Below are positions 44,831 through 57,878 of a DNA stretch of 64,000 bases, piece by piece. The DNA comes from Pseudomonas alcaliphila JAB1. GTDB lineage: Bacteria > Pseudomonadota > Gammaproteobacteria > Pseudomonadales > Pseudomonadaceae. The stretch spans positions 1,984,001 to 2,048,000 of the forward strand of contig NZ_CP016162.1 of NCBI RefSeq assembly GCF_001941865.1, read 5' to 3'. The translations under genes and the position numbers were made by a program. The notes beneath the pieces are model-generated. The model searched no databases and was not told where the DNA came from. It saw only the letters and a program-made list of their open reading frames with translations. Each line of letters opens with the position of its first letter. Position 1 is the stretch's first letter.

Positions 44831-47800
44831 ATGGCCGATTTCATCAAATCCGATCTCGAGTTCATCCTGCAGCAGATTTTCATTGCTGAGGCGCATGCCG
44901 CCGGACAGAGCCTGAGCGAGTTGCTGCCCAACTCCCAGGTGCCCTGGGGGCTGCGTACAGTGGATGGCAGCTACAACAATCTGGTGGAGGGCCGTACCTT
45001 CTGGGGCGCCGCCGACCAGGAGTTCCTCTTGTTGCTGGACCAACAGTTCCGCAACGACCAGGACGGCGACACCTTCGATATGAACGGTCCGGCGCCCGGT
45101 GGGCTGGTGACCAACACCGACTACGGCGCCGCCGGTAACGTGGCCGATGCCGACCCACGGATCATCTCCAACCTGATCGTCGACCAGACCATCAGCAACC
45201 CGGCGGCGGTACAGGTTTTCATTGATGCCGGGCTGGGCGTGCTTGCCGACGGTAGCCAGCTGGACCCGGATGGCAACCCCTATCCCGTTGGCACCGTGCT
45301 GGATCTCGACGGTGTGGCGATTCCTGCTGGCCAGTCGTTATTTATCCCCAATACTGCGCCGGACGAAGGGCTTTCGGCCGGCTTCAACACCTGGTTCACC
45401 TTCTTCGGCCAGTTCTTCGACCATGGTCTGGACCTGGTCAACAAGGGCGACAACGGTTTCGTCTTCATTCCGCTGCAGCCGGACGATCCGCTGTACAACC
45501 CGCTGTCGCCGCAAACCAACTTCATGGTCATTACCCGCGCCAGCGTCGAGGTGGATGCGGACGGCAACCGGGTGCACGTCAACCAGACCACGCCGTTCGT
45601 CGACCAGAACCAGACCTACAGCTCGCACGCTTCGCACCAGGTATTCCTGCGCGCCTATGTGCTGGTGGACGGCCAACCCATGGCCACTGGCAAGCTGCTG
45701 ACCAACCGCGATCTGGGCGGCGATGGCATCTTCGGTACCGAGGACGACGTGGAACTGGGCGGCATGGCCACCTGGGCCGTGCTCAAGGCTCAGGCTCGCG
45801 ACGTGCTGGGCATCGAGCTGGACGATCAAGACGTCGGCCGGGTGCCGCTGCTGGCCACCGACCAGTACGGCAACTTCATCCCGGGCGGCAATGGCCTGCC
45901 GCAGCTGGTGACCGCCGGTGGCCTGGTCGAAGGCGACCTGGCCGCGCCGGTGGATGCTTCCCTGGCGCTGACCACCGGCCACGGCTTCCTCGATGACATC
46001 GCTCATTCGGCCAACCCGTTCAACAGCCAGACCGGCGCGCCGCTGGTAGCCGATGCCGATGGTGTGGCCGGGGTCAACGATGGCCTGGCGGGTACCTACG
46101 ACAACGAACTGCTCGACGCCCACTTCATGGCCGGCGACGGCCGGGTCAACGAGAACATCGGCCTGACCGCCGTGCACCATGTGTTTCATGCCGAGCACAA
46201 CCGCCTGGTCGAACACACCAAGGAAGTGGTTCTGCAGGCCGCCGCGGCTGGCGATATCGCCTTCCTCAACCAATGGCTGCTGGTGCCGGTCAATAGCGTG
46301 CCGGGCAATCTGGATAGCCTGCAGTGGAATGGTGAACGGCTGTTCCAGGCCGCCAAGTTCGGTACCGAGATGCAGTATCAGCACCTGGTGTTCGAGGAGT
46401 TCGCCCGTAAGGTGCAGCCGCTGGTGGACGAGTTCCTTGTCCCCAACGGTTACGACGCCACCATCAACCCGGCGATCATGGCCGAGTTCGCTCACACCGT
46501 GTATCGCTTCGGTCACTCGATGCTGACCGAGACCGTGGATCGCTTCGACCCGAGCTTCCAGAACGACAGCAGCATGGGGCTGATCGAGGCCTTCCTCAAC
46601 CCGTTGGCGTTCAATGACAATGGCACGCTGACGCCCGAAGAAGCTGCTGGCGCCATCGTTCGTGGCCTGACCCGGCAACTGGGCAACGAGATCGACGAGT
46701 TCGTCACCGGTGCCCTGCGCAGCAACCTGCTTGGCCTGCCGCTGGACCTGGCGGCGATCAATCTCGCCCGCGGTCGCGATACCGGCGTGCCATCGCTGAA
46801 CGAGGCGCGCGCCGATTTCTATGCCATGACCGGCGACAGCCAGCTCAAGCCCTATACCAGCTGGCTGGATTTCGCCCTGCACCTCAAGCACCCGGAATCG
46901 CTGATCAACTTCATCGCCGCCTACGGCACCCATGCCAGCATCACTGGGGCGACCTCGCTGGCGGCCAAGCGCGCTGCGGCCATGGATATCGTGTTTGGCG
47001 GCGGGGCGATTTCCGACGCCGCGCGCATGGCCTTCCTCAACGGGCCGGCGGCCAGCACCGGGGTCAACGACATCGACTTCTGGATCGGTGGCCTGGCCGA
47101 ACAGATCATGCCCTTCGGCGGCATGCTCGGTTCCAGCTTCAACTTCGTTTTCGAGACGCAGATGGAGGCGCTACAGAACGGTGACCGTTTCTACTACCTG
47201 GCACGCCTGGACGGCCTCAACTTCCTCGGCGAGATGGAGAACAACTCCTTCGCCAAGCTGGTGATGCGTCATACCGATGCGGTGCACCTGCCGGCGGACA
47301 TCTTCTCCAGGCCGGGGCTGATTCTCGAGGTAAATCAGTCTGCGCAGTTCAACGACGGGCTCGGTAGCGCCGACCCGGTTGGCGACAATCCGCTGATCCC
47401 CCTGGTGATCCGCGACAACCCGCAGACCCCGGCGGTCGAAACCAACTACCTGCGTTACACCGGCGACGAGCACGTGGTGCTCGGCGGCACCGCGGGCGAC
47501 GACGTGATGATCGGCAGCATCGGCGACGACACCCTGTGGGGCGACGGCGGCAATGACCGCCTGGAAGGCGGCGACGGCAACGACGTGATCGAAGGCGGCG
47601 CCGGCCATGACATCATCACCGACAAGGGCGGCGACGATGTGCTCAAGGGTGGCGACGGCAACGACGTGATCCACGGCGGCAACGGCTTCAACCTGATCCT
47701 CGGCGGCCATGGCAACGACTTCATCATCACCGGCGAGGACGTTTCTACCACCTTCGCTGGCACCGGCAACGACTTCATCCTCGGTGCCAAGGGCAACCTG

Positions 47801-50800
47801 CAGACCGCCGGTAACGAAGGCGATGACTGGATCGAGATCGGTACCCAGGACGGTGCGCCCGGCGACAACCTGGAGCCGTTCGCCACCGACGTGGTGATCG
47901 GCCATGATGTGTTCATCGGCGGCCCCGGCTTCGACGAAGTGATAGGCGAGGGCGGCGACGACATCATGGTCGGCTCCGAAGGTGCCGACCACTTCGACGG
48001 CAACTCGGGCTTCGACTGGGCGGTGTACAAGGACGACCCCTTCGGGGTGAAGGTCGACCTGATCGTCGACGACTTCGTCGAGCCGCCGGTGGCACCGTCC
48101 AATGCCGGTATCCTCGACCGTTTCGCCGAGGTGGAAGGTCTGTCCGGTTCGGCCCATGCCGATATCCTGCGCGGCGATAACGCCGACGCGGCGCTGATCG
48201 CCCAGGCCGGTGCCCAGGGCAGCCTGCTGACGGCCGAGGGCATTGCCCGCATCACCAACCTGCAGCAGATGCTCACCGAGTTCTTCGGTGCGCCGCAGAG
48301 CTCCTTCGGCAGCGGCAACATCATTCTCGGCGGCGGCGGCAGCGACGTGCTGGAAGGCCGCGGCGGCGATGACCTGCTCGACGGCGACCGCTGGCTCAAC
48401 GTACGCATCAGCGTGCGCGCCGGGATGGATGCCGACGGTAATCCTACCGGCCCGGAAATCGCGTCCTTCAACAGCATGAAGGACATGATGCACCTGATGC
48501 TCGACGGCACCTACAACCCCGGGCAACTGATGATCGTGCGCGAGATTCTCGACAGCGCCGATAGCTTCGATACTGCGTTGTATGCCGGCCCGCGCGAGAA
48601 CTACACGGTGACCACGCTTGCCGGCGTGACCATCGTCACCGCCAACGTCGGCGACGAAGGCACCGACCGCCTGCTCAATATCGAGCGCATCCAGTTTGCC
48701 GACAGTGCACTGGTGCGGGTCGGCGGCCAGTTCGTCGACGAAGTGGCCGGTACCCAGCAGGGCGGCAATTTCTCGCCCACGGGCACGCTGCAGATTCTCG
48801 ATGCTGGCAGTGGTAATCCCGATAGCACCCCGGCGGTCGGCCAGTTGCTGCGGGTCTCTGCCGCAGGTGTCGGCGACGAGGACAATGCCAACGGCCTGAT
48901 CAACGGTCGGCCGGTCAGCTATGTCTGGCAATACGAGGCGGTGGCCGGCTCGGGCATCTTCCAGGACATCATCGTCGAGGGCGGCGCCCGGCCGTCCACC
49001 CAGGATGGCGTTTCCTATCGCGTCACCCCCGATCTGGATGGTCTGGCAATCCGTGTGATCGCTACCTATCAGGACGATAACGGTGTGCTGGAGCGAGTGT
49101 CTTCCGCTGCCACCCAGCCGGTGGCGGGGGGCTCGGTGCCCTTGCCGCCGCCACCGCTGCCGGTGGAAAGCGATGTGGTCAGCCCCGGCAATGGCTTGCG
49201 GATGATTCGCTCCGACCTGCAATTCATTCTCGACCAGATCATCATTGCCGAGCGCCATGCCGCCGGCGAGGACCTGATGGACATCATCCCCAACTCGCGC
49301 CTGCCCTGGGGCCTGCGCACGGTGGATGGTTCGTTCAACAACCTGGTCTTCGGGCAGGAGCATTTCGGTGCGGCGGATCAGCCGTTCCCGACCGCGACGA
49401 CGCAGAACTTCATCAACGACCCGGATGGCGACAGCATCGACCTCAATGGCCCGGGCCCGGGCGGTGTGTTCGTCAACGGCAACTATGCCTACGATCCGAC
49501 CAATCCTGCCTCGCCGCGCGACGTGGTGGACGCCGACCCACGGACCATCTCCAACCTGATCGTCGACCAGACCATCACCAACCTGGCGGCGGTGCAGGCC
49601 TATGTCGATGCCGGCCTGGGTACTCTGGATGCCAACGGCGTGCTGCTGGATCTCAATGGCCAGCCGATCCCGGGCGGGGTGCCGCTGTTTATTCCCAACA
49701 GCGCTCCGGACGAGGGGCTGTCGGCGGGCTTCAACTCCTGGTTCACCCTGTTCGGCCAGTTCTTCGATCACGGCCTGGACCTGGTCAACAAGGGCGGCAA
49801 CGGCACGGTGTTCATCCCGCTGCAGCCTGATGATCCGCTCTATGTCGAGGGTGGCTCGGCCAACTTCATGGTACTGACGCGCGCCACCAACCAGGCGGTG
49901 CTGGCCGGTACGGACGGTGTGCTTGGCACCTCCGATGACGTGCATGTGCATGTCAACCAGACCACGCCTTTCGTCGACCAGAACCAGACCTACACCTCGC
50001 ATGCCTCGCACCAGGTGTTCCTGCGCGAGTACGCCATGACCGACGAAGGCCCGGTGGCTACCGGGCGCCTGCTCAACGGTGCCGATGGCGGCCTGCCGAC
50101 CTGGGCCGAAATCAAGGCCCAGGCGCTCGATATGCTGGGCATCGTGCTGAGCGATGCCGACGTGGTGAACGTGCCGCTGTTGGCCACCGACCAGTACGGC
50201 AAGTTCATCCCGGGTGGCAACGGCTATCCGCAGTTCGTCACCGGTGGTGGTCTGGTTTCCGCCGGGCCGGGTGGGGTGGAGGTGCCCAACGATGTGATTC
50301 GCACCAATCACGCCTTCCTCGACGATATTGCGCATAACGCCAACCCCTTCAACAGCCAGACTGGCGCGCTGAAGACGGCCGATGGCGACGATGCCGTGGG
50401 GCTGACCCTCGGCGGCGGGCAGAGCAGCGGCAATACCTACGACGATGAGCTGCTCGATGCCCACTTCATTACCGGCGACGGTCGTGGCAACGAGAATATC
50501 GGTCTGACCGCCATTCACCATGTGTTCCATGCCGAGCACAACCGCGTTGTGGCGCATACCAAGGACGTGGTGCTGGCCTCCAACGACATCAACTTCATCA
50601 ATCAGTGGTTGCTGGAGCCGGTGAACAGTCTGCCGGGCAGCCCGGATGGCCTGGTGTGGAACGGCGAGCGGCTGTTCCAGGCCGCGCGTTTCGCCACCGA
50701 GATGCAGTACCAGCACCTGGTGTTCGAGGAGTTCGCGCGCAAGGTGCAGCCGCAGGTGGACGTGTTCTTCAACGCCACCCAGGTCTACGACAGCACCCTC

Positions 50801-53800
50801 AACCCGGCGATCCTCGCCGAGTTCGCCCACGTGGTGTACCGCTTCGGCCACTCCATGCTGACCGAGACGGTGGATCGCTTCGACCCGAACTTCGTCTCCA
50901 GCGAGCTGGGACTGATCGAGGCCTTCCTCAATCCACTGATGTTCAACCAGCTGAACAACCCGGACTTCGATCCGTTGCAGCCGGTAGGACCGGGTAATGA
51001 GCAGTACATCACCGTCTCGGCGGAAGAAGCCGCTGGCGCCCTGGCACGCGGCATGACCCGGCAGCTCGGCAACGAGATCGACGAGTTCGTCACCGAGGCC
51101 CTGCGCAACAACCTGCTCGGCCTGCCGCTGGACCTGGCCACCATCAACCTGACCCGCGGCCGGGAGACCGGGGTGCCGTCGCTTAACGCGGCGCGTCAGG
51201 AGTTCTACAACATGACCGGCGATAGCCAGCTCAAGCCGTACACCAGCTGGGTCGACTTCGCCATGAACCTCAAGCACCAGACCTCGCTGGTCAACTTCAT
51301 CGCCGCCTATGGTACGCATGCGGCGTTGCTGGCTCTCGACGTCAATACCCTGGCCGAGAAGCGGGCGGTGGCCTTCGCCCTGGTATTCGGCGGCGAGGCG
51401 TTGATCAACGAGGGAACCGCCGAGGAGCGGGTATTCGATGCCGATGGCGATGGCGTCAACCGTGCCGCCTTCCTTTATGGTCCGGCGGCCACTACCGGGG
51501 TCAACGCCATCGACTTCTGGATCGGCGGCCTGGCCGAGAAGATCATGCCCTTCGGCGGCATGCTCGGCTCCACCTTCAACTTCGTCTTCGAGACGCAGAT
51601 GGAGGCTTTGCAGGATGCCGACCGCTTCTACTACCTGGAACGGCTGGCTGGCCTGAACATGCTCACCGAGATGGAGAACAACTTCTTCTCGCGCATGGTC
51701 ATGGCCAACACCGATGCCACCCACCTGCCGGGGGATATCTTCTCCACCCCGGGCTTTATCCTCGAAGTGGACCAAACCAGGCAGTACACCGGCCTGGGCG
51801 TCGACGGCCGCGCCGATCCGGATAGCGGCGACCCGCTGCTACCGGAAGTGATTCGCGGGCCGAACTTCCTGCAGTACAACGGCGACGAGCACGTGGTGCT
51901 CGGCGGCACGGACGGCAATGACACCCTGATCGGCAGCATCGGCGACGACACCCTGTGGGGCGACGCCGGCAATGATCGTCTGGAGGGTGGCTTCGGCAAC
52001 GACTTGCACATGGGCGGAGCCGGCGACGACATCATTACCGACATGGGCGGTGACGACATCATTCGCGCCGGCGAAGGCAACGACGTGGTGCATGCCGGCA
52101 ATGGCATCAATCTGGTGATGGCCGGCCACGGCAAGGACTTCGTCGTCTCCGGCGAGGATTCCACCGAGGTGTTCGGCGGCCCGGGCGACGACTTCATCCT
52201 CGGCACCCGTGGCAACGAGGCGCAGTTCGGTAACGAAGGCAACGACTGGCTGGAACTGGGCGGTCCCGACGGCAACGGCGGCGACAACTTCAATGAGTTC
52301 GGCCTGGACGACGTGATCGGCCATGACGTGTTCATCGGCGAGTTCGGCATCATCGACCGCATGGACGGCGAGGGTGGTGACGACATCATGTTCGGCAACG
52401 GCGGCGAGGGCGACCGCTACGTCGGTGGCTCCGGCTTCGACTGGGCGGGCTTCCGCGACGATCCGTTCGGGGTCAACGTCGACTTCCGTCTGCGCGCCTT
52501 CGACGAAACGCCGGTGGCACCGTCCGATGTGTCGGTGCTGGCACGCTTCGAATTCATGGAAGGGCTGTCGGGCTCGCACCATGCCGACATTCTCAACGGC
52601 GACGACCGCGACGCCACGGCCATCGCTCTGTCCGGTGCCTACGGCAGCGTGCTGAGCGACGACTATATGGACATGGTCGACGGCTTGCGGGCGTTCATCA
52701 ACCAACTGGCCGATCCACTGACCACCTCCGGCGAGGTCACGTCCTTTGGCACGGGTAATATCATCCTCGGCGGCAATGGCAGCGACCTGATCGCCGGTAA
52801 CGGCGGCGACGACCTGATCGACGGTGACATGTGGCTCAACGTGCGTATCAGCGTGCGTGCGAACAACGACGGTACGGGCCCGGAAATCGCCACCTTCAAC
52901 AGCATGGTGCCGATGATCCCGTTCATGCTCAACGGCACCTACAACCCGGGGCAACTGGTCATCGTCCGCGAGCTGATGCCCGGTACGGTCGACCCGAACA
53001 ACCTCGGGAACTCCTTCGATACGGCGGTCTACTCGGGGCTGATGTCCGAGTATGAAGTGATCGAGTGGGGCGACGGCCTGTGGGGCGTGCGTCATATCGG
53101 CCCGGCGCCCGTGGATAACGACGGCGACGGCCTGTTCGATGCGATCGGCGCCGATGGCGCGGACATGGTCCGCAATATCGAGCGCATCCAGTTCAATGAC
53201 CAGGCCATGGTGCTGGTCGAAGGACGCAATGCCGAGGTGGAAGGCGTGCTGCGCATCAGCGACGGCTCGCCCAGTGTCGGCCAGGTGCTCAGCGTCTCGG
53301 CCGCGCTGGTGCGCGACGCCGACAACATCGGCGTCGGTAATCCGAACGGCGCCATCACCGGGCCGATCAGCTACTACTGGCAGGTGGATCCTGAGGGCGA
53401 CGGTACCTTCGAAGATATCGTGACGGAAAACATCGGCGGCGAGGCCGCCCGTGCTACCGGGCCGAACTTCACTGTAGCGCCGGAGTTCGAGGGCCTGGCC
53501 CTGCGCGTCAAGGCGATCTACAAGGACGCCCACGGCGTGCTGGAAACCGTGTTCTCGGCGCCGACCAGCTTGGTTGAGGCTGGTGATCCGAACGATCTGC
53601 CGGTGGGCAGTGTGCTGGTCAGTAACATGGCGCCGTCGCTGGGTGACGAACTCACGGCGATCAATGCCTTTACCGATGCCGATGGACTGGCCGGCGTGAC
53701 GTTCGCCTACCAGTGGCAGGCCGGCACGGGCGGCAACTTCGCCGATATCGCCGGCGCCACAGGCCCAAGCTTTACCCCGACCGTGGCTCAGGCCGGGCAG

Positions 53801-55660
53801 CAGATCCGGGTGGTGGTCAGCTACACCGATAACGGCAATACCCTGGAGTCGCTGACGTCGGTGGCTACTGCGGTGCTGGCGGGCATCATCGTCGGTACCG
53901 AGGGCGACAATGTCCTCAACGGTACCCCGGCGGCCGAGCTGATCCAGGGCCTGGGCGGCAACGATGTGCTCAATGGGCTGGGGGGCAACGATACGCTGGA
54001 GGGCGGTAACGGCAACGATCTGCTCGACGGTGGCGTGGGCGACGATCTGATGACCGGTGGCGTCGGCAACGACACCTATGTGGTGGACAGCGTCGGCGAC
54101 CAGATCGTCGAAGCGGTCAATGGCGGAACCGATACGGTACGTACCACGCTGGCCAGCTATACCCTGGCCGCCAATCTGGAGAACCTGACCAAGCTCAATG
54201 GCGGTGCTTTCCTCGGCACCGGCAACGCGCTGGCCAACACCATTATTGGCGGCACGGGCAACGATACTCTCAATGGCCTGGGTGGTAATGACAACCTGCA
54301 AGGCGGCGCCGGAGACGACTGGCACGATGGCGGTGCCGGCAATGACAGCATGGCCGGCGGGGCTGGTAACGACACCTATGTAGTAGACAGTACCGCCGAT
54401 GTAGTTACAGAGGTTGCCGGAGGCGGCAGCGACACGGTACGCACTACCCTGGCCAGCTACACCCTCGGTGCCAACGTGGAGAACCTGACCAAGGTCAATG
54501 GCGGGGCCTTCACCGGTACCGGTAATACGCTGGCCAATATCATCATCGGCGGTGCGGCTGCCGATGCGTTGATGGGCTTGGCTGGCAACGACAACCTGCA
54601 GGGCGGAGCGGGCAATGACCTGCTCGATGGTGGTACTGGCGTCGACAGTATGAGTGGCGGTACCGGTAACGACACCTATGTGGTGGACAACGCGGGCGAT
54701 GTGGTGATCGAGGCGGTCAATGGCGGAACCGATACGGTTCGCACCACGCTGGCCAGCTACACCCTGGGTGCCAACGTGGAAAACCTGACCAAGACCAATG
54801 GCGGTGATTTTGCCGGTACGGGGAACGGTCTGGATAACATCATCATCGGTGGAAGTGGCAACGACACCCTGGCTGGTGGTATGGGAAATGATCGTCTGGA
54901 GGGTGGTACGGGCGACGACCTACTCAACGGCGGCACCGGTGTCGACACGATGACAGGGGGAAGCGGAAACGACATCTACCTTGTCGATCAAGCCGGCGAT
55001 GTGGTGGTGGAAGCCGCTAATAGTGGAACCGATCAGGTACGGTCGAGTAGTTCCAGCTTCACCCTCGGTGCCAATATCGAGAACCTGTTCCAGACCGCCA
55101 ATGTCGCCGCAGTGTTGACGGGGAACGGACTGGCCAACGACATAAGAGGCAGCAACCTCAATGACACCCTCAACGGTCAGGGTGGTAACGATATCCTCAG
55201 GGGCAACGATGGCAGCGACAACCTTAACGGGGGCGCCGGTACCGATCAGTTGCTCGGCGGCAACGGCAACGACCAACTGTTTGGCGATGGTGACAATGAC
55301 ATTCTCGATGGCGGTGCTGGTAACGACATCCTCAATGGCGGCGTCGGCAACGACAGGGTGACTGGCGGTGCCGGCAACGACACCATGACCGGTGGTACTG
55401 GCAACGACATCTTTGTGTTCGGGCCGAACTTCGGCAATGACCGGATCACGGACTTCGATGCCAACCCTGCCGGGGGCCAGGATCTGCTCAATATCGCCGC
55501 GCTGGGGATTACGGCAGCGACCTTCGCTGCGCGGGTGAGCATCGCCGATGCCGGTGCCGACACCCTGGTGACGGTCAACGGTGCGGATGGCGGCACCATC
55601 ACCCTGGTTGGAGTCACCAATCACACCACGGTGACGGTAGCGGACTTCCAGTTGAGTTGA
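44831..55660 (+). CDS. Giant RTX protein with two animal-type haem peroxidase domains
   Basis: A 3609-residue, probably type I secreted protein; no Sec signal. Size and layout match, from memory, P. putida PP_2561 (called PepA). Layout: peroxidase domain 1 (residues about 1-865), RTX block (880-1080), Ig-like module (1315-1435), peroxidase domain 2 (1447-2345), RTX block (2354-2540), two Ig-like modules, four 100-residue RTX-containing repeats (about 3036-3435), a last RTX block and a C-terminal signal ending VADFQLS. Domain 1 has distal His 198 ([12 protein letters not shown]), Arg 438 and Glu 441 ([11 protein letters not shown]), and proximal His 562 (VYRFGHSML). In domain 2 these His are 1647 and 2007. 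Calcium insertions [11 protein letters not shown] (296-306) and [11 protein letters not shown] (1693-1703) fit the PERCAL pattern. The ATG at 44831 follows GGAAGGAA; 24 further codons upstream are open. The secretion operon is divergent. Confidence 0.93.
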   Translation: MADFIKSDLEFILQQIFIAEAHAAGQSLSELLPNSQVPWGLRTVDGSYNNLVEGRTFWGAADQEFLLLLDQQFRNDQDGDTFDMNGPAPGGLVTNTDYGAAGNVADADPRIISNLIVDQTISNPAAVQVFIDAGLGVLADGSQLDPDGNPYPVGTVLDLDGVAIPAGQSLFIPNTAPDEGLSAGFNTWFTFFGQFFDHGLDLVNKGDNGFVFIPLQPDDPLYNPLSPQTNFMVITRASVEVDADGNRVHVNQTTPFVDQNQTYSSHASHQVFLRAYVLVDGQPMATGKLLTNRDLGGDGIFGTEDDVELGGMATWAVLKAQARDVLGIELDDQDVGRVPLLATDQYGNFIPGGNGLPQLVTAGGLVEGDLAAPVDASLALTTGHGFLDDIAHSANPFNSQTGAPLVADADGVAGVNDGLAGTYDNELLDAHFMAGDGRVNENIGLTAVHHVFHAEHNRLVEHTKEVVLQAAAAGDIAFLNQWLLVPVNSVPGNLDSLQWNGERLFQAAKFGTEMQYQHLVFEEFARKVQPLVDEFLVPNGYDATINPAIMAEFAHTVYRFGHSMLTETVDRFDPSFQNDSSMGLIEAFLNPLAFNDNGTLTPEEAAGAIVRGLTRQLGNEIDEFVTGALRSNLLGLPLDLAAINLARGRDTGVPSLNEARADFYAMTGDSQLKPYTSWLDFALHLKHPESLINFIAAYGTHASITGATSLAAKRAAAMDIVFGGGAISDAARMAFLNGPAASTGVNDIDFWIGGLAEQIMPFGGMLGSSFNFVFETQMEALQNGDRFYYLARLDGLNFLGEMENNSFAKLVMRHTDAVHLPADIFSRPGLILEVNQSAQFNDGLGSADPVGDNPLIPLVIRDNPQTPAVETNYLRYTGDEHVVLGGTAGDDVMIGSIGDDTLWGDGGNDRLEGGDGNDVIEGGAGHDIITDKGGDDVLKGGDGNDVIHGGNGFNLILGGHGNDFIITGEDVSTTFAGTGNDFILGAKGNLQTAGNEGDDWIEIGTQDGAPGDNLEPFATDVVIGHDVFIGGPGFDEVIGEGGDDIMVGSEGADHFDGNSGFDWAVYKDDPFGVKVDLIVDDFVEPPVAPSNAGILDRFAEVEGLSGSAHADILRGDNADAALIAQAGAQGSLLTAEGIARITNLQQMLTEFFGAPQSSFGSGNIILGGGGSDVLEGRGGDDLLDGDRWLNVRISVRAGMDADGNPTGPEIASFNSMKDMMHLMLDGTYNPGQLMIVREILDSADSFDTALYAGPRENYTVTTLAGVTIVTANVGDEGTDRLLNIERIQFADSALVRVGGQFVDEVAGTQQGGNFSPTGTLQILDAGSGNPDSTPAVGQLLRVSAAGVGDEDNANGLINGRPVSYVWQYEAVAGSGIFQDIIVEGGARPSTQDGVSYRVTPDLDGLAIRVIATYQDDNGVLERVSSAATQPVAGGSVPLPPPPLPVESDVVSPGNGLRMIRSDLQFILDQIIIAERHAAGEDLMDIIPNSRLPWGLRTVDGSFNNLVFGQEHFGAADQPFPTATTQNFINDPDGDSIDLNGPGPGGVFVNGNYAYDPTNPASPRDVVDADPRTISNLIVDQTITNLAAVQAYVDAGLGTLDANGVLLDLNGQPIPGGVPLFIPNSAPDEGLSAGFNSWFTLFGQFFDHGLDLVNKGGNGTVFIPLQPDDPLYVEGGSANFMVLTRATNQAVLAGTDGVLGTSDDVHVHVNQTTPFVDQNQTYTSHASHQVFLREYAMTDEGPVATGRLLNGADGGLPTWAEIKAQALDMLGIVLSDADVVNVPLLATDQYGKFIPGGNGYPQFVTGGGLVSAGPGGVEVPNDVIRTNHAFLDDIAHNANPFNSQTGALKTADGDDAVGLTLGGGQSSGNTYDDELLDAHFITGDGRGNENIGLTAIHHVFHAEHNRVVAHTKDVVLASNDINFINQWLLEPVNSLPGSPDGLVWNGERLFQAARFATEMQYQHLVFEEFARKVQPQVDVFFNATQVYDSTLNPAILAEFAHVVYRFGHSMLTETVDRFDPNFVSSELGLIEAFLNPLMFNQLNNPDFDPLQPVGPGNEQYITVSAEEAAGALARGMTRQLGNEIDEFVTEALRNNLLGLPLDLATINLTRGRETGVPSLNAARQEFYNMTGDSQLKPYTSWVDFAMNLKHQTSLVNFIAAYGTHAALLALDVNTLAEKRAVAFALVFGGEALINEGTAEERVFDADGDGVNRAAFLYGPAATTGVNAIDFWIGGLAEKIMPFGGMLGSTFNFVFETQMEALQDADRFYYLERLAGLNMLTEMENNFFSRMVMANTDATHLPGDIFSTPGFILEVDQTRQYTGLGVDGRADPDSGDPLLPEVIRGPNFLQYNGDEHVVLGGTDGNDTLIGSIGDDTLWGDAGNDRLEGGFGNDLHMGGAGDDIITDMGGDDIIRAGEGNDVVHAGNGINLVMAGHGKDFVVSGEDSTEVFGGPGDDFILGTRGNEAQFGNEGNDWLELGGPDGNGGDNFNEFGLDDVIGHDVFIGEFGIIDRMDGEGGDDIMFGNGGEGDRYVGGSGFDWAGFRDDPFGVNVDFRLRAFDETPVAPSDVSVLARFEFMEGLSGSHHADILNGDDRDATAIALSGAYGSVLSDDYMDMVDGLRAFINQLADPLTTSGEVTSFGTGNIILGGNGSDLIAGNGGDDLIDGDMWLNVRISVRANNDGTGPEIATFNSMVPMIPFMLNGTYNPGQLVIVRELMPGTVDPNNLGNSFDTAVYSGLMSEYEVIEWGDGLWGVRHIGPAPVDNDGDGLFDAIGADGADMVRNIERIQFNDQAMVLVEGRNAEVEGVLRISDGSPSVGQVLSVSAALVRDADNIGVGNPNGAITGPISYYWQVDPEGDGTFEDIVTENIGGEAARATGPNFTVAPEFEGLALRVKAIYKDAHGVLETVFSAPTSLVEAGDPNDLPVGSVLVSNMAPSLGDELTAINAFTDADGLAGVTFAYQWQAGTGGNFADIAGATGPSFTPTVAQAGQQIRVVVSYTDNGNTLESLTSVATAVLAGIIVGTEGDNVLNGTPAAELIQGLGGNDVLNGLGGNDTLEGGNGNDLLDGGVGDDLMTGGVGNDTYVVDSVGDQIVEAVNGGTDTVRTTLASYTLAANLENLTKLNGGAFLGTGNALANTIIGGTGNDTLNGLGGNDNLQGGAGDDWHDGGAGNDSMAGGAGNDTYVVDSTADVVTEVAGGGSDTVRTTLASYTLGANVENLTKVNGGAFTGTGNTLANIIIGGAAADALMGLAGNDNLQGGAGNDLLDGGTGVDSMSGGTGNDTYVVDNAGDVVIEAVNGGTDTVRTTLASYTLGANVENLTKTNGGDFAGTGNGLDNIIIGGSGNDTLAGGMGNDRLEGGTGDDLLNGGTGVDTMTGGSGNDIYLVDQAGDVVVEAANSGTDQVRSSSSSFTLGANIENLFQTANVAAVLTGNGLANDIRGSNLNDTLNGQGGNDILRGNDGSDNLNGGAGTDQLLGGNGNDQLFGDGDNDILDGGAGNDILNGGVGNDRVTGGAGNDTMTGGTGNDIFVFGPNFGNDRITDFDANPAGGQDLLNIAALGITAATFAARVSIADAGADTLVTVNGADGGTITLVGVTNHTTVTVADFQLS
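53938..55137 (+). repeat. Four tandem 300-bp units inside the giant peroxidase gene
   Basis: Units begin at about 53938, 54238, 54538 and 54838, exactly 300 bp apart. Each encodes 100 residues: two to four GGxGxDxLxG nonapeptides, then GNDTYVVD, a [20 protein letters not shown] stretch and a GTGN-LAN-I ending. The last unit is more diverged ([20 protein letters not shown]). The same module appears in the second peroxidase near 63520-64000. Confidence 0.85.
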
Positions 55661-55672
55661 GTCGGGAAGCCT

Positions 55673-55695
55673 GGTGCCTGGCTTTGCCCGGCACC
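55673..55695 (+). terminator. Hairpin between the giant peroxidase and the response regulator
   Basis: GGTGCC (55673-55678) and GGCACC (55690-55695) can pair with an 11-nt loop. There is no T run, so it may be an attenuator or mRNA-stabilising hairpin rather than a full terminator. Confidence 0.35.
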
Positions 55696-55734
55696 ATGGC
55701 GACAAGGGTATAAACCTTGAGGGGAGCATATTCG

Positions 55735-56403
55735 ATGAGTGACAAGATCAAGGTAGGCATAGTCGACGACCATCCGCTGCTACGGCAGGGGGTCGCCGCG
55801 ACCCTTAGCCGGGTCGAGGACTTCGAGGTGGTGGAGCAGGGCGGTTGCGCCGACGAGGCGCGGGAAATTTCCGCGCGCTGTCAGCCCGATGTGCTGCTGA
55901 TGGATGTCAACATGCCGGGTGATACCTTCGCTGCGGTACGCGCCATCAACAAGGCGCAGCCAAAGGTCAAGGTGTTGATGCTGACGGTGTCGGAGTCCGA
56001 GGACGACGCCTATTCGGCCCTGGAGGGCGGCGCCCAGGGCTACGTGCTAAAGGGGGTCAGTGGTCCTGAGCTGATTCAGGCGATTCGCACCGTGGCCAAG
56101 GGTGAAACCTTTATCACCCCGGCGCTGGCGACGCGCCTGCTGAGCAACTTCCGCAAGCACCAGACCGAGCAGCGCGGGGTAGACCTCACCCACCGCGAAG
56201 AACAGATCATCCGCGAGGTCGCCAACGGTCTGACCAATCGTGAGGTGGCGGCCAAGCTGGGTTTGAGCGAGAAGACGGTGAAGTACTACATGACCAACGT
56301 GATGCAGAAGCTGCATGCGCGCAATCGTGTCGAGGCGGTGGCGGCAGTGCGCCGCTATTGGGAAAGCCACAAGACCTGGACTGTAGGCATCGGTGCGCCG
56401 TGA
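55735..56403 (+). CDS. LuxR/NarL-type response regulator of the peroxidase locus
   Basis: A 222-residue transcription regulator. Receiver domain: KVGIVDDHPLLRQGVAATLS, phosphoacceptor Asp 57 in VLLMDVNMPGDTF, Thr in MLTVSESEDD and Lys in GYVLKGVSG. The LuxR helix-turn-helix is at residues about 150-215: LTHREEQIIREVANGLTNRE, VAAKLGLSEKTVKYYMTNVM. The ATG at 55735 has GAGGGGA upstream; an earlier in-frame start adds 6 residues. The kinase gene is convergent and ends 11 bp away. Position between two giant peroxidases suggests it controls them or the exporter. Confidence 0.92.
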   Translation: MSDKIKVGIVDDHPLLRQGVAATLSRVEDFEVVEQGGCADEAREISARCQPDVLLMDVNMPGDTFAAVRAINKAQPKVKVLMLTVSESEDDAYSALEGGAQGYVLKGVSGPELIQAIRTVAKGETFITPALATRLLSNFRKHQTEQRGVDLTHREEQIIREVANGLTNREVAAKLGLSEKTVKYYMTNVMQKLHARNRVEAVAAVRRYWESHKTWTVGIGAP

Positions 56404-56414
56404 CGGCACAGGTG

Positions 56415-57878
56415 CTACTGGCAGTTTTCGTCATCGTGTAAATCGAATCTGGCCGTGACCCGGGTACCTTGCCCGGGGGCCGATTCGAGCTCGAACGTCC
56501 CGCCCAGAGACTCCACCCGATAGCGCATGCCCACCAGTCCCAGGCGCGAGCGATGTAACCCTGTCGCGGCCTGAAGACCCTTATCGATGCCGGCGCCGGT
56601 GTCCGCCACCTGTACTTCCAGTACGCCCTGCCGGCACTCGGCACTGACCTGCTGTCCCTGGCCGCCGGCATGGTGGAAGGCGTTGTTCAACGCCTCCTGT
56701 ACCAGCCGGTAGACGCAGATCTTGTAGGACAGACTCAGCGCCTCGGGTAACTCGCCGAGATCTAGCTGCACCTTGGTTTCGCTGCGTTGCTCATGGCGTT
56801 GCACCACCAGTTTGAGCAGCTCATCCAGATTCAGTTCGTTGATTTCCGGCAGGGCCAGGCCACGGGAAATACCGCGAATCTCGCGCAGGCTTTCCTGGGC
56901 GGCGTTGCGGATGGTCTCCAATGGCTCGCTGGTCGTGCTTGTCGACAATGCCGCCAGTTCATCCAGGCGCAGCAGGATCAGGGTCAGGAGCTGCGCCGGA
57001 CCATCGTGCAGGTCGGCGCCCAGACGTCTGTGGGTCAGCTCGTTGATGGTGGCGAACTCGCGGCTGGCGGTATTGACGCGCTGCTGTAGCGCGGCGTTCT
57101 GCTGGTGCAAGGCCTCCTGCTCGCGCATCTGCTGGCGTAGGATCGCCTGCTGGCGGTCGATGATGCGGTCGCCGCGGCGGACGATGAGAAATAGCAGCAG
57201 GAGCATGGCCAGGGTAGCGGCGGCGATGATTGCCCAGACCTGCAGATGGATGCTGTCGATCTCGTGCTCCATCTCGTAGAACTCACCGATGGCGATGATC
57301 CGTCCGCTACCGAACTCGCGCAGCGGCACATAGGTTTCGTACAGCGGCTGGTTGAAGCTGCGCTCGTAGGCGTGTTCGTCGTGATCCAGCGGGCTCAGGC
57401 GGGTGACCACCTCGCCCTGCATGGCGGCGGCGATGGGGCCGGCCGGGTGATAGTAGAAGACCGGCCGCTTGCTGCTGCTGTAGACGTTGCTGCCGTCGGG
57501 TAGCCAGATTTTGACCGAGACGATATGGCTGTTGAGCGAGGTCTGGCTCACCAACGCGTCGATGGCCTGCACGCTCTCGGGTTTCAGGCTGCGCGCGTTG
57601 GCCAGTTCCTGCACGTACTCGTCGAGATAGGCCTCCATATAGATGGCCGCGCCTTCTCCCGCACTCTGCGCTGCGGCCAGCCTGATTTGCTGGCTGACCA
57701 GGCTGCCGACGAAGGTCATGCTTACGCCGAGAATCAGTGCAGCAGCGAGAACGAACTGCACCGAACGGTTCGCCGACCCCAGGCGACGCCAGCCGGATGA
57801 AGTGGGTTCGACCAAAGTCCCATCACCATTCTCGACCAAGGTCGTTGAAATGGATTCGACCTTTGCATCTATGGTCAT
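56415..57878 (-). CDS. NarL-type sensor histidine kinase of the peroxidase locus
   Basis: A 487-residue membrane sensor. TM1 at residues about 40-61 (VQFVLAAALILGVSMTFVGS), an extracytoplasmic domain of about 150 residues with no recognisable fold name, TM2 at about 215-236 (WAIIAAATLAMLLLLFLIV), a short coiled coil (residues 245-275), a HisKA_3 domain with His 291 in RLGADLHDGPAQLLTLILL, and an HATPase domain with VYRLVQEALNNAFHHAGGQG (N box) and VADTGAGIDKG. The ATG at 57876-57878 has GGGAG; the frame is open 26 codons further up. It pairs by class and position with the adjacent LuxR-type regulator. Confidence 0.92.
   Translation of the reverse strand: MTIDAKVESISTTLVENGDGTLVEPTSSGWRRLGSANRSVQFVLAAALILGVSMTFVGSLVSQQIRLAAAQSAGEGAAIYMEAYLDEYVQELANARSLKPESVQAIDALVSQTSLNSHIVSVKIWLPDGSNVYSSSKRPVFYYHPAGPIAAAMQGEVVTRLSPLDHDEHAYERSFNQPLYETYVPLREFGSGRIIAIGEFYEMEHEIDSIHLQVWAIIAAATLAMLLLLFLIVRRGDRIIDRQQAILRQQMREQEALHQQNAALQQRVNTASREFATINELTHRRLGADLHDGPAQLLTLILLRLDELAALSTSTTSEPLETIRNAAQESLREIRGISRGLALPEINELNLDELLKLVVQRHEQRSETKVQLDLGELPEALSLSYKICVYRLVQEALNNAFHHAGGQGQQVSAECRQGVLEVQVADTGAGIDKGLQAATGLHRSRLGLVGMRYRVESLGGTFELESAPGQGTRVTARFDLHDDENCQ

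Noticed and set aside
47475..48060. Possible CRISPR or satellite array because of the regular repeats
   Set aside because: The regularity is 27 bp and in frame, encoding RTX nonapeptides; there are no spacers.
47171..51775. Very long open frame on the minus strand (over 1500 codons) opposite the first giant peroxidase
   Set aside because: It mirrors the GC-rich, codon-biased sense gene. RTX repeats rich in GGC and GAC give few stops on the opposite strand. No domain, start signal or signal peptide is visible.
51839..54325. Minus-strand open frame of about 830 codons
   Set aside because: Shadow of the RTX region of the first peroxidase; no recognisable protein features.
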